Shown one piece after another: positions 42,042 through 50,471 of a stretch of DNA of 53,485 nt. Origin of the DNA: Bacillota bacterium (GTDB taxonomy: Bacteria; Bacillota; Sulfobacillia; JAJYWN01; JAJZPE01); NCBI GenBank assembly GCA_036504675.1, contig DASXUT010000004.1, positions 1-53,485 of the forward strand. The letters run 5' to 3'. The position numbers and the translations under genes are program-made. The stretch's first letter is position 1. Every line of letters begins with the position of its first letter. The notes under the pieces were generated by a model. It was not told the origin of the DNA and made no database searches. It saw only the letters and a program-made list of their open reading frames with translations.

Positions 42042-42818
42042 CTAGACCACCCGCCTTTCCCGCAGGCGGCCCAGGAGGATCTGGACCGACTCAGCCACGT
42101 TCGAGCCGGTAATGGGTTCCCTGGCTCGGCGTTTCTGTTCGTTGGAAACGACCCCGCGGGCCTTCACAACCGGGGCTCGCGGGGAGACCTCGACGGTCTC
42201 GATGGGGGCCTTCATCGCCTTGGCCGCGGCCAGCATGTTGGGCTTGCCGGGGGCCGGCGCGGCCGGTCCGACGGTGACCACCGCCGGCCCTTCGATCCTG
42301 TAAGTGACCAGAGCATCGTCTTCCCAAGCCTGGACGGTCAGGCCGCCGGCCCCGCCCTCGAGGGAGCGGGCCCCGGTGACGCACGGTACCCCGAGCAGTT
42401 CGGCCAGCATCGGGCCGACCGCCCCGCGGCCGTACTCGGCCGAGGCCTGTCCGCAGAAGACCAGGACCTTGACGGGTTCGTCACCTGCACCAGGCGCCCC
42501 AGCCACCTTGGAGATGACCTCGGCCAAGCCGCCGGCGACGACCAGCGGATCGACGGCCGCCTCGTCGGCCAGGGGCTGAGCGATCCGGAAGGCCCGGTTG
42601 GCCCCGAAGGCGAGGGCCTGCCGGAAGACCGACTCGTCGGCGGCCGAGACCCACCCTAGGGCGACGACCTCCTCCGCCCCGGCCTTCTTGGCCATCTCGA
42701 GGGCGGCCCGGTCCAGCGCCGGCAGCTCTCGTTGGGCCTCGGAGGTGTCGAGCGCCCCCATCGACCAGAGGATGTTCCAGGTCGAGAAGGCCACCGACAG
42801 ACAGACAAAGGCCTTCAT
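42042..42818 (-). CDS. Divergent EtfB-like protein
   Basis: The 258-residue protein keeps the EtfB core in weak form: LDRAALEMAKKAGAEEVVAL, RQALAFGANRAFRIAQ and LVFCGQASAEYGRGAVGPML followed by GVPCVTGAR. The family start VPDT is replaced by an unrelated stretch (AFSTWNILWSMGALDTSE). It starts with ATG overlapping the acyl-CoA dehydrogenase stop by four bases and directly precedes the ferredoxin-EtfA gene, so the three are coupled and probably form a dedicated complex. Confidence 0.75.
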   Translation of the reverse strand: MKAFVCLSVAFSTWNILWSMGALDTSEAQRELPALDRAALEMAKKAGAEEVVALGWVSAADESVFRQALAFGANRAFRIAQPLADEAAVDPLVVAGGLAEVISKVAGAPGAGDEPVKVLVFCGQASAEYGRGAVGPMLAELLGVPCVTGARSLEGGAGGLTVQAWEDDALVTYRIEGPAVVTVGPAAPAPGKPNMLAAAKAMKAPIETVEVSPRAPVVKARGVVSNEQKRRAREPITGSNVAESVQILLGRLRERRVV

Positions 42819-43963
42819 TTGCCTGACCTCAACAGCTCGCGGGCGATGACCAGCTTCTGAATCTCGTTGGTGCCCTCGTAGATCTTGAGGATCCGGGTAT
42901 CACGGTAGGCCCGCTCGATCCGGTACTCCTTCATGTAGCCGATCCCGCCGTGGACCTGGACCGCCATGTCGGCCACCTCGCAAGCCATCTCGCTGGCGTA
43001 GAGCTTGACCATGGCGGCCTCGCGGGTGACCTTCTGCCCCTGGTCGTACTTCCAGGCGGCGTTGTAGGTCATCAGCCGGGCGGCGTGGATCTTCGTCGCC
43101 ATGTCCACCAGATACCACTGGATGGCCTGGTTGTTGGCGATCGGCTGCCCGAACTGGACTCGCTGCTGGGACCACTGGATGGACATCTCGAGGAGCTTCT
43201 GGGCCCCGCCGACGGCCCCGGCGGCGAGCCCGATCCGGCCGCAGTCAAGGGCCTTCATGGCCGTGACGAAGCCGGCCCCGAACTCGCCGAGGACGTTCTC
43301 CGCCGGGACCTCCATGTCTTCGAAAATGAGCTCGGCCGTGTGGGAGCCGCGGAGGCCCATCTTCTGGTCGATCTTGCCGACCTTGAAGCCGGGGAAGTCC
43401 TTCTGGACGATGAAGGCGGTGACTCCCCCGCGGGCCCCGAGGGACTTGTCGGTCACCGCGTAGACGACCAGGACGTCGGCGATGTTGCCATTGGTGATCC
43501 AGATCTTGCTGCCGTTGATGATGTACTTGTCGCCCTTCCGGACGGCCGTCGTCTGAAGGTTGGCCGCGTCGGAACCGGCGTTCGGTTCGGTCAGGGCGAA
43601 GGCGGCGATCTTCTTCCCGGCGCACAGGTCGGGCAGGTATTTCATCTTCTGCTCTTCGGTTCCGCCGAGGTAGATGGACATGCAACCGATGCCGGTGTGG
43701 GCCCCGATCAGGTTGCCGAAGGGGGCCGAGCCGCCAATCTCCTCGAGAACCAGGCAGTACCCGAGCTCGCCGATCCCCACCCCGCCGTACTCTTCCGGGA
43801 AGGGCAGGCCGAAGAAGCCCATCTCAGCCAGTTCCTTGATGAGTTCGGGCGGGATCTCGTCCTCTTCTTCGATCTTGTCGACGACCGGCAGGATCCGGTC
43901 GTTGAAGTAGTCACGCGCCGTGCGGCGCACCATCTCCAGGTCTTCCGGGATGGTGAAATCCAC
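42815..43963 (-). CDS. Acyl-CoA dehydrogenase, short-chain type
   Basis: The 382-residue protein has all three ACAD domains with IAAFALTEPNAGSD, WITNGNIADVLVV, MGLRGSHTAELIFEDMEVP, MAVQVHGGIGYMKEY and the catalytic-base loop ILKIYEGTNEIQKLVIAREL. The glutamate of YEGTNE at the C-terminal position is typical of butyryl- or short-chain enzymes. It oxidises acyl-CoA (or reduces crotonyl-CoA in reverse) with electrons passing to an ETF. The GTG at 43963 follows GGGGGGG. Confidence 0.93.
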   Translation of the reverse strand: MDFTIPEDLEMVRRTARDYFNDRILPVVDKIEEEDEIPPELIKELAEMGFFGLPFPEEYGGVGIGELGYCLVLEEIGGSAPFGNLIGAHTGIGCMSIYLGGTEEQKMKYLPDLCAGKKIAAFALTEPNAGSDAANLQTTAVRKGDKYIINGSKIWITNGNIADVLVVYAVTDKSLGARGGVTAFIVQKDFPGFKVGKIDQKMGLRGSHTAELIFEDMEVPAENVLGEFGAGFVTAMKALDCGRIGLAAGAVGGAQKLLEMSIQWSQQRVQFGQPIANNQAIQWYLVDMATKIHAARLMTYNAAWKYDQGQKVTREAAMVKLYASEMACEVADMAVQVHGGIGYMKEYRIERAYRDTRILKIYEGTNEIQKLVIARELLRSGK

Positions 43964-43976
43964 GTCGGTCCCCCCC

Positions 43977-44765
43977 TTATTTCCCCTTGAACTGCGGCTT
44001 CCGCTTCTGGAGGAAAGCGGTGATGCCCTCGACGCCGTCCTCGCTCTTGAAGCACTCGACGGACCCGTTGAACTCGACGTCGAGGCCCTCCTCGATCGAG
44101 GCGTCGAGGCCTTGGAAGACGGCCTTCTTGATGGCCGCCATAGCGATCGGGGCCTTGGTCGCCAGCATCCGGCCGACGTTCTTGGCCGTGGTCAGGAGCT
44201 CGCTGTCCGGGACGACCTTGTTGACCAGGCCGACCCGCAGGGCGTCCGGGGCCTTGATCATATCTCCCGTCAGGAGAAGCTCCATCGCCTTGGTCTTGCC
44301 GATCAGCCGCGGCAGGCGTTGGGTGCCGCCCCAGCCGGGGATGATCCCCAGGTTGATCTCGGGCTGGCCGAAGCGGGCGCTCTCGGCGGCGATCCGGAGA
44401 TCGCAACCCATTGCCAGCTCGTTACCGCCGCCGAGACAGACCCCGTTGATGGCGGCGATGACCGGTTTGGGGTAGGTCTCGATGTCGGTGAACAGCTTCT
44501 GACCGTTGCGGATCTGGGCGAAGGCGGCCTCGCCCGGCTCGCCCTGACCGGCCCCGAAGGAACTGATGTCGGCCCCGGCGACGAAGGTATACTGGCCGGC
44601 CCCGGTGATGATGATCACCCGGACCGAGGCGTCGTCGCGGAGTTCCTTGAAGGCCTGGGTCAACTCGCCGATGCACTCCGGGTTCAGGGCGTTGACCGGC
44701 GGCCGGTTGATGGTGATGATCGCCAGTGGGGGCTCCTTCTCCAGGATGATCGTGTTGAAAGCCAT
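43977..44765 (-). CDS. Enoyl-CoA hydratase/crotonase
   Basis: The 262-residue crotonase has the oxyanion-hole segment GQYTFVAGADISSFG near residue 57, the first catalytic glutamate in LGGGNELAMGCDLRIA near 115, and the second in QPEINLGIIPGWGGTQRL near 138. Both glutamates present indicate a true hydratase acting between the dehydrogenase and the 3-hydroxyacyl-CoA dehydrogenase of the same operon. It follows the dehydrogenase-domain gene and has a strong AAGGAGG site. Confidence 0.92.
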   Translation of the reverse strand: MAFNTIILEKEPPLAIITINRPPVNALNPECIGELTQAFKELRDDASVRVIIITGAGQYTFVAGADISSFGAGQGEPGEAAFAQIRNGQKLFTDIETYPKPVIAAINGVCLGGGNELAMGCDLRIAAESARFGQPEINLGIIPGWGGTQRLPRLIGKTKAMELLLTGDMIKAPDALRVGLVNKVVPDSELLTTAKNVGRMLATKAPIAMAAIKKAVFQGLDASIEEGLDVEFNGSVECFKSEDGVEGITAFLQKRKPQFKGK

Positions 44766-44798
44766 GGTCTCCCCTCCTTGTGGATGGCGGAGCCGCCG

Positions 44799-45128
44799 CT
44801 ATTGCGGAGCGCCGCCGGTGTATTCGTAAAACCCTTTCTGGGTCTTGACCCCGAGGTGGCCCCTGGCGACCAGGTCGCGCAGGCGCGAGGAGATGTAGAA
44901 ACGGTTCTCCCCGTACTGCTTCTGGAGGCCTTCCATCTTCTGCAGGACGACGTCAAGGCCCATCTGGTCGGCCATGGCGAATGGCCCGGCGGCGTAGCCG
45001 GCGCCCGCCCGCATGGCCAGGTCGATGTCCTTCATGCTGGAGATGCCCTCGTCCAGCAGCCGGCAGGCCTCGGCGAAGGCGATCAGCTGGGACCGGTCGA
45101 GGATGTTCTGTTCGGCCTTGGGATCCAT
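44799..45128 (-). CDS. Stand-alone 3-hydroxyacyl-CoA dehydrogenase C-terminal domain
   Basis: The 109-residue protein consists of one 3HCDH C-terminal domain: ILDRSQLIAFAEACRLLDEG, AMRAGAGYAAGPFAMADQMGL and ARGHLGVKTQKGFYEYTG. It closely resembles the C-terminal domain of the full enzyme encoded 12 bases upstream and has its own GGAGGGAG site and ATG. In many proteins the two copies are fused as N-C-C. Here the second C domain is a separate gene; it probably stabilises the complex, as it has no NAD-binding part. Confidence 0.8.
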   Translation of the reverse strand: MDPKAEQNILDRSQLIAFAEACRLLDEGISSMKDIDLAMRAGAGYAAGPFAMADQMGLDVVLQKMEGLQKQYGENRFYISSRLRDLVARGHLGVKTQKGFYEYTGGAPQ

Positions 45129-45140
45129 CGGTCTCCCTCC

Positions 45141-45992
45141 TTAGCCCGTGTAGTCGAAGAAGCCTTTGCCGGCCTTGGCCCCGAGGTGACCCGCCTTGAC
45201 CAGTTCGACCAGGTTGTTGGGCGGCGTGAAGCGCTCGCCGTAGGCGGCTTCGAGGGTGCGGGCGGTGTCCAGGGCAATGTCGAGACCCAGCGAGTCGGTC
45301 AGGACGAACGGCCCCATCGGCGCCCCGCCCTTGGCCTTCATCAGGTCGTCGATGTCCGAGTAGGGGGTCCCGGTCTCTTCCTGGAACCTGAGGACCTCGG
45401 CCATCGAGGCCATCAAGACCCGGTTGACCAGGAACCCGGGGCACTCCTTGACGCGGACCGGCAACTTTCGCAAGCTCTCGGTGAACTCGACGGCCGTGTC
45501 CATCGTCTCGTCGCTGGTCTCCCGGCCGGCGATGACCTCGACCAGCTTCATCACGCTGGCTGGGAAGAAGAAGTGGAGACCGACGACCCGCGGCGCCCGC
45601 CTGGTCGCCGAGGCCATCTCGCTGATGGACAGGGCCGAGGTGTTGGAGGCGAGGAGGGTCGTCGACGGGCAGACCTGATCCAGCTCGGCGAAGATCTTCT
45701 GCTTCATCTCCATCTTCTCGGGGACGGCCTCGATGACGATGTCGACGTCCTTGAACTCCTTGTAGTCGACGGCCGGGACGACCAGCCCGATCTTGGAGTC
45801 GGCTTCGCCCTGGCTCATCTTCCCGGACTTGACCCGGCGGTAGTAGATCGACTTGATCCTCTCCAGGCCCTTGTCGACGAACCTCTGCTCGACGTCCTTG
45901 AGGACCACGGGCAGGCCGCTGTACGAGATGACCTGGGCGATCTCTGACCCCATCGTCCCGGCCCCGATCACGGCCGCCTTGAAGATGTACAC
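45141..45992 (-). CDS. hbd: 3-hydroxyacyl-CoA (3-hydroxybutyryl-CoA) dehydrogenase
   Basis: The 283-residue protein has the NAD-binding GxGxxG motif AAVIGAGTMGSEIAQ at residues 6-20, LASNTSALSISEM near 114, the catalytic histidine in RVVGLHFFFPASVMKLVEV near 138, ECPGFLVNRVLM and the C-domain GPFVLTDSLGLDI, GAKAGKGFFDYTG. Length is that of Hbd. It oxidises 3-hydroxybutyryl-CoA or reduces acetoacetyl-CoA. The GTG start at 45992 follows AAGGGGGG. Confidence 0.92.
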   Translation of the reverse strand: MYIFKAAVIGAGTMGSEIAQVISYSGLPVVLKDVEQRFVDKGLERIKSIYYRRVKSGKMSQGEADSKIGLVVPAVDYKEFKDVDIVIEAVPEKMEMKQKIFAELDQVCPSTTLLASNTSALSISEMASATRRAPRVVGLHFFFPASVMKLVEVIAGRETSDETMDTAVEFTESLRKLPVRVKECPGFLVNRVLMASMAEVLRFQEETGTPYSDIDDLMKAKGGAPMGPFVLTDSLGLDIALDTARTLEAAYGERFTPPNNLVELVKAGHLGAKAGKGFFDYTG

Positions 45993-46022
45993 TCATTGAC
46001 CCCCCTTACCGTCGATTGGGTC

Positions 46023-47210
46023 TCAGTTCTCCGGCAGCTCAAGAATGACGCTGCCGCCCTGGCCACCGCCGACGCACATCGTCGCCAACCCATACTTGAC
46101 GCCGCGGCGCCGCATCTCGTAGGTGAGGGTGTTGATCAGGCGCAGCCCGGTGGCCCCGATCGGATGGCCGAGGGCGATCCCGCCGCCGTTGACGTTGGCG
46201 ATGTCGTTGTTGAAGCCCAGCTCGCGCTGGCAGGCCAGGTACTGGGCGGCGAAGGCCTCGTTCAGCTCGATCAGCCCGATGTCCTTGAGCTCGAGACCGG
46301 CCCGCTGGAGGGCGATGCGGGTCGAGTAGACCGGACCGATGCCCATGATCTTCGGGTCGACCCCGGCGAAGCCATAGGACTTGACGTAGGCGAGCGGCTT
46401 CTTGCCGAGCTCCCTGGCTTTCTCCTCGCTCATGACGATGACCGCCCCGGCGGCGTCGTTCATCGGGCAGGCGTTGCCCGGGGTGACCGTCCCGTTCTTC
46501 TCCCGGAAGATGGTCGGGTAAAGGGCCAGACGTTCGAGGGACAGGCCGGCCTGCGGACCCTCGTCGTTGACGACCAGCTCGGGCTCCCCTCGCTTCTTCG
46601 GCACGCTGACCGGGACGATCTCGTCCTTGAACTTCCCCATCCGCTGGGCCATGAAGGCCTTCTTATGCGAAAGGACCGCCCACTCGTCCTGCTCCTGGCG
46701 GGAAATGTTGTACCTTTCGGCCAGCCGCTCGGCGGTCTCGCCCATGATCATCTCGGCGAAGGGGTCGATCAGGCCGCACCAAATGGAGTCGTCGAAGGTC
46801 GTCGGGCGCAGCCTCAGGCCCCACCTGGCGCCGTAGACCAGGTACGGCGCGCCGGACATCTGCTCGACGCCGGCGGCCAAATAAAGATCACCAGCCCCCG
46901 CCTGGATGGCTTGGACAGAGCTGGTGATGGCTTGCAGACCGCTGGCGCAATTCCGTTGGACGCTGAAGGCCGGGGTCTCGATGGGCAGCCCGGCGAAAAG
47001 AGCGATCTGGCGGGCGACGTTGGCTTCCTTCGGCGGCATCCCGCCGCAGCCGACAACGACCTCGTCGATCTGGCTTGCTTCGATCTCGGCCCGCTTGATG
47101 ACTTCCCTGACGGCGACCACCCCGAGCTGGGTGGCGGTCATGTCACGAAAAGCCCCGCCGAAATTGCCGACGGGGGTCCGGCAGGCCGCGGTGATGACGC
47201 ACTTCTTCAT
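46023..47210 (-). CDS. Acetyl-CoA C-acyltransferase (thiolase), second copy
   Basis: The 395-residue thiolase has the nucleophile in SVQRNCASGLQAI near residue 88, [27 protein letters not shown] and CVGGGQGGSVI. It is the first gene of the run thiolase, dehydrogenase, C-domain protein, hydratase, acyl-CoA dehydrogenase and EtfB/EtfA, which together make the four steps between acetyl-CoA and butyryl-CoA. The ATG follows GGGAGGAGG. It is a paralogue of the thiolase at 38997-40193. Confidence 0.92.
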   Translation of the reverse strand: MKKCVITAACRTPVGNFGGAFRDMTATQLGVVAVREVIKRAEIEASQIDEVVVGCGGMPPKEANVARQIALFAGLPIETPAFSVQRNCASGLQAITSSVQAIQAGAGDLYLAAGVEQMSGAPYLVYGARWGLRLRPTTFDDSIWCGLIDPFAEMIMGETAERLAERYNISRQEQDEWAVLSHKKAFMAQRMGKFKDEIVPVSVPKKRGEPELVVNDEGPQAGLSLERLALYPTIFREKNGTVTPGNACPMNDAAGAVIVMSEEKARELGKKPLAYVKSYGFAGVDPKIMGIGPVYSTRIALQRAGLELKDIGLIELNEAFAAQYLACQRELGFNNDIANVNGGGIALGHPIGATGLRLINTLTYEMRRRGVKYGLATMCVGGGQGGSVILELPEN

Positions 47211-47348
47211 GCCGCGTAGCTCCTCCTCCCAAGTCCGCTTGGAATGAGACGCGCGTCGTGCCTGCTATCGCCCCCCTTTTTTGGACGGGGTTGCAGCTTC
47301 AGTTGTAGTGGCGCCGGGTTGAAGAGTGAGGAAATGCGAGTATGTTCA

Positions 47349-47357
47349 GTCTAGTTT
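47349..47357 (-). promoter_or_regulatory. AAACTAGAC motif at the thiolase-led operon promoter
   Basis: The minus strand reads AAACTAGAC directly after the -10 box (two bases away), identical to the copy at 40235-40243. An operator role is inferred. Confidence 0.45.
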
Positions 47358-47358
47358 G

Positions 47359-47388
47359 ATGGTAGCACTGCCAGGCAACATTTGTCAA
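47359..47388 (-). promoter_or_regulatory. Promoter of the thiolase-led beta-oxidation operon
   Basis: On the minus strand TTGACA (47383-47388) and TACCAT (47359-47364) are 18 bases apart. The leader is about 140 bases long. Confidence 0.65.
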
Positions 47389-47519
47389 CGGGGAACTTTG
47401 CAGCCGGAAAATAACTCGCGGGAACGCTGAAGGCCGACCCCTGAGCCTGGCGCCTTACCGGCGCCGGCGGCCGCGGGCCGGCCCTCTGTGGTCGTGGGAT
47501 CGGGGCGGGAGTCAAACGT

Positions 47520-48695
47520 CTAGGACGGCCGGCGGCGCAGAGCCCGGCGGTAATCCTCCTCGGAGTTGATGTTGAGAAAGAGGGTCTTCGGGTCGCCGAG
47601 GGCCCTCACGCTTTGCTCGGCCAGGACGGATAGGCGGACCGCCGGATAGAAGCTGACCACCCGGCGGCGCCCGGCGGCCATCGCCTCTTCGACGGCCGAA
47701 TGGCAGGTCCGGGCATAGGCCGCCACCAGCGGTTCATACTCACCCCCGGCGAAGGGCACGGCCGCATCGGCCCCGGCGGCGACGATCGAGCCGACCCTTT
47801 CCAAGAGGTCGGCCGGGACCAGCGGCTGGTCGCAGCCCATGAAGACGACGGTGCGGTGCCGGGCGGCCAGGAGCCCGCTGTAGATCCCCCCCAGCGGCCC
47901 GTAGCCGGGCATCACGTCGGGCACGACCCGATCGGCATAGGGCCGATAATCATCGGCCTCGCCGGCGACGATGACCACTTCCTCGACCAGGGGGCGCAGC
48001 CTGGCGGCCACGTGGGCGATGAGCGGCCGGCCGCCGAAGTCCAGGAGGGCCTTGTTTCGGCCGAGCCTGGTGCTGCGTCCGCCGGCCAGGATGACCCCGC
48101 TGAAGGCGGGCTTGGGCCCCCCGGGTCCGGCCAGAGCCAGGTGATCGAAGAACTGGGCCCATCTCGCGGACGACCCGGGGCCGAGGACCGGGATGGCCTG
48201 GGGCAGTCCAGGCGGGCGGCTTGCGGCGGCGACCGCCAGGACCCCCGGCGGATAGGACTGCGGGGCGAAGACGGCCCCGCTGAACGGCTTGGCCCGGCCG
48301 CCGCGGACGAACACCTTGGGCAGATGAGACTCCCTGAAGCCCTCGACGATGGTCAGGTCGTTTCGCCCAAAGGCCACGACCGCAAGGTCCAGGGCCTGTT
48401 CGAGGGGGGATGTGCCGGGCTCGACCGGCCTTTCGGCGGCGCTGGCGGCCGTTCCGGAGGCGACGGCGGCCATGGTCTCCGGGCCCACGAGGACGACTCC
48501 GGCCGCGCCGGCCTCGAGGAAGCGGTCGCTATCCCTGGGGGGGCCACCCCGACGGTCGAAGCCGTGGGCGGCGTGCTTGATGACGACAATCCGGCGCCCC
48601 CTCCCGGCCAGGCTGGGAAGGACGCCGGAGATCAAGGTTGTCTTGCCGCTTCCGGAACCGCCGACGACGGCAATCGCCGGGACGTATGGCCTCAT
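47520..48695 (-). CDS. MobB-MobA fusion for molybdenum cofactor guanylation
   Basis: The 391-residue protein joins a MobB-like P-loop domain (AVVGGSGSGKTTLISGVLP at residues 9-27, VIKHAAHGFD, TIVEGFRE) to a MobA nucleotidyltransferase domain (SGVILAGGRSTRLGRNKALL near residue 200, VEEVVIVAG, FMGCDQPLV, LFLNINSEEDYRRA). MobA attaches GMP to molybdopterin; MobB binds GTP and helps. The fused order B then A is uncommon but known. No molybdoenzyme is in the window. The ATG follows GGGAGGAAG. Confidence 0.85.
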   Translation of the reverse strand: MRPYVPAIAVVGGSGSGKTTLISGVLPSLAGRGRRIVVIKHAAHGFDRRGGPPRDSDRFLEAGAAGVVLVGPETMAAVASGTAASAAERPVEPGTSPLEQALDLAVVAFGRNDLTIVEGFRESHLPKVFVRGGRAKPFSGAVFAPQSYPPGVLAVAAASRPPGLPQAIPVLGPGSSARWAQFFDHLALAGPGGPKPAFSGVILAGGRSTRLGRNKALLDFGGRPLIAHVAARLRPLVEEVVIVAGEADDYRPYADRVVPDVMPGYGPLGGIYSGLLAARHRTVVFMGCDQPLVPADLLERVGSIVAAGADAAVPFAGGEYEPLVAAYARTCHSAVEEAMAAGRRRVVSFYPAVRLSVLAEQSVRALGDPKTLFLNINSEEDYRRALRRRPS

Positions 48696-48752
48696 CTCTT
48701 CCTCCCTGATTCAGGGATGCCCGCCGCAAGCCGGCCGGCCCTCTCCCCTCCC

Positions 48753-49751
48753 CTATTCGTCCGCTCGGTGGCAGGCCACCTGATGACCGGGGGCGAGTTC
48801 ACGCATGACCGGTTCTTCGACCCGGCAACGGTCGATGGCCAGCCGGCATCGGGTGTGGAAGCGACAACCGGGGGGCGGGTTGATCGGGCTCGGGACGTCA
48901 CCCTCGAGGACGATTCGCTCCCGATGGTGGCGCGGGTTGGGAATCGGGATCGCCGAAAGCAAGGCTTGGGTGTACGGGTGGAGGGGGTCGGCAAAGAGCT
49001 CCGGCTCACTCGCCGTCTCGACCAGCTTGCCGAGGTACATCACCCCGATGTGGTCGCTGATGTGCTTGATCACCGCGAGATCGTGGGCGATGAACAGGTA
49101 GGTCAGGCCGAACTTGGCCTGGAGGTCGGCCAAGAGGTTGAGGACCTGCGACTGGATGGAGACATCGAGGGCCGAGACGGGTTCGTCGCAGACGATCAGC
49201 TTGGGGTTGAGGGCCAGGGCCCGGGCGACGCCAATCCGCTGGCGCTGTCCGCCGGAGAACTCATGCGGATAGCGCTTGGCGTGGGCCGGGGTCAGGCCGA
49301 CCACCTTGAGCAGCTCCATGACCCGGTCTTCCTTGTCTTTCCCCCTGGCCACCCCGTGAACGGTCAATGGCTCGCCGACGATCTCGCCGACGGTCATCCG
49401 CGGATCCAGGGAACTGTAGGGGTCCTGGAAGATGATCTGCATCTCTCGCCGGAGCCGGCGCAGCTCCTCCCGGCCAAGCTTGAAGATGTCCCGGCCGGCG
49501 AACTTGACCGTCCCGGAGGTCGGTTCTTCAAGCCTCAGGACGACCCGCCCGGTGGTCGTCTTGCCGCAACCGGACTCGCCCACCAGCCCCAACGTCTCCC
49601 CGCGGCGGATGTCGAAGCTGACCCCGTCGCAGGCCTTCACGAAGGCGACGGCCCGGGATATTATCCCGCCCGTCACCGGGAACCATTTGACCAGGTCGCG
49701 GACCTCTACGAGGCTCTCGCCGGAGGTCACGACGGGGCGGGTCTGGGCCAC
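48753..49751 (-). CDS. Orphan peptide ABC transporter ATPase, DppF/OppF type
   Basis: The 332-residue ATPase has Walker [17 protein letters not shown]-loop [12 protein letters not shown], signature [15 protein letters not shown], Walker [14 protein letters not shown] and H-loop IAHDLAVI, then [19 protein letters not shown]. It is very like the DppF at 33679-34725, including a stretch around the signature and Walker B that is almost identical. No permease, binding protein or DppD partner lies next to it, so it is an orphan; it might substitute for the other DppF or be a remnant of a second operon. The GTG start follows GGGGG. Confidence 0.88.
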   Translation of the reverse strand: MAQTRPVVTSGESLVEVRDLVKWFPVTGGIISRAVAFVKACDGVSFDIRRGETLGLVGESGCGKTTTGRVVLRLEEPTSGTVKFAGRDIFKLGREELRRLRREMQIIFQDPYSSLDPRMTVGEIVGEPLTVHGVARGKDKEDRVMELLKVVGLTPAHAKRYPHEFSGGQRQRIGVARALALNPKLIVCDEPVSALDVSIQSQVLNLLADLQAKFGLTYLFIAHDLAVIKHISDHIGVMYLGKLVETASEPELFADPLHPYTQALLSAIPIPNPRHHRERIVLEGDVPSPINPPPGCRFHTRCRLAIDRCRVEEPVMRELAPGHQVACHRADE

Positions 49752-49858
49752 TTAACAGACCCCCTGTCGCTTGGATGGGGCCGCCTTGGATGGGGCCGGG
49801 TCCTTTGCCGGTCGGGATTCGCCCATGGGAGGGCCGAATCCTGCCCCGGCGCAAGAGC

Positions 49859-50213
49859 TCAGCGGCGACGGGACCGCGGGCGACGGGCGGTCGTGTAATG
49901 GTCCTTGTCGGACAGCCCGTTGGGGTTGACGAAATGGGAATTCTTGGCCCCGATCAGAGCGGCCGTCCGGTTCATGAGCTCGGCGAAGGCGGGCGTCCCC
50001 GACCGTCACCAGGTCGTCGAGGCGACCGACTTCCAGGGCGATGACGGCGGTCAGGGCCTTGGTCGTGCTGGCCGGGTACTCCCGCGCGTCGGGGCGCATC
50101 GAATAGAGCCCCTGACCCGTCCGCAGGTCGATGAGGATGGCGCTGCGACGACTGGATGGATGGATGGCCGGAGGAGGGTCCGGCCGGGCGTCTTGGGCAT
50201 TGGGCTGAATCAC
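49859..50213 (-). pseudogene. D-alanyl-D-alanine carboxypeptidase gene remnant
   Basis: The first frame reads AILIDLRTGQGLYSMRPDAR and YPASTTKALTAVIALEVGRL, with the SxxK motif STTK of penicillin-binding carboxypeptidases. It then jumps in another frame to FAELMNRTAALIGAKNSHFV and NPNGLSDKDHYTTA, the next conserved block. Roughly 60 residues including the SxN motif are missing at the join, and the C-terminal half is gone. No signal peptide precedes it. Deletion plus frameshift make it non-functional. Confidence 0.65.
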
Positions 50214-50471
50214 CTAGAATTGCCTTTTCGACGCCCACCTGACCTTCCCTTTCCGGTCTGGAAATAAAGGGTGCTGGTAAACGAGCCCATTGAGAGCGGT
50301 CCGCCGGGAATAGGCACGCAAATCGCCCTTTTCGACGCACTGGACCTTCCGGTTGTCGAAACTTCCTTGGCCCTTGAGACTGGGAGGTCCAAAAATGGGT
50401 AAAAAACCCGGCCCTGTCAGCCGATAACCATAGTGTGGGAGCACGGAAGCCTATCCTTGGGGGGAAGAAAC

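Larger units (their letters stand above)
47211..47519. other. Gap with the acyl-CoA operon promoter
   Basis: This gap holds the TTGACA-type promoter and AAACTAGAC motif of the thiolase-led operon (minus strand) in an AT-richer segment of about 90 bases, and CC/GG-rich sequence before the mobBA stop. I see no gene. Confidence 0.5.

Noticed and set aside
43920-45947. Open frame of 675 codons on the plus strand across the hydratase and dehydrogenase genes
   Set aside because: It is the mirror of real genes, with a composition rich in Leu, Asp, Gly and Val as expected for an antisense frame, and it has no ribosome binding site of note.
47700-49898. Open frame of 732 codons on the plus strand across mobBA and the orphan oppF
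   Set aside because: It lies opposite two well-recognised genes and its translation is low-complexity without any motif. Long antisense frames are expected at this GC content.
50214-50471. Cyclic di-GMP or other riboswitch before the CBS-PAS-HD gene
   Set aside because: GCACGCAAATCG slightly recalls the GEMM core, but the second conserved half and the flanking helices are absent.
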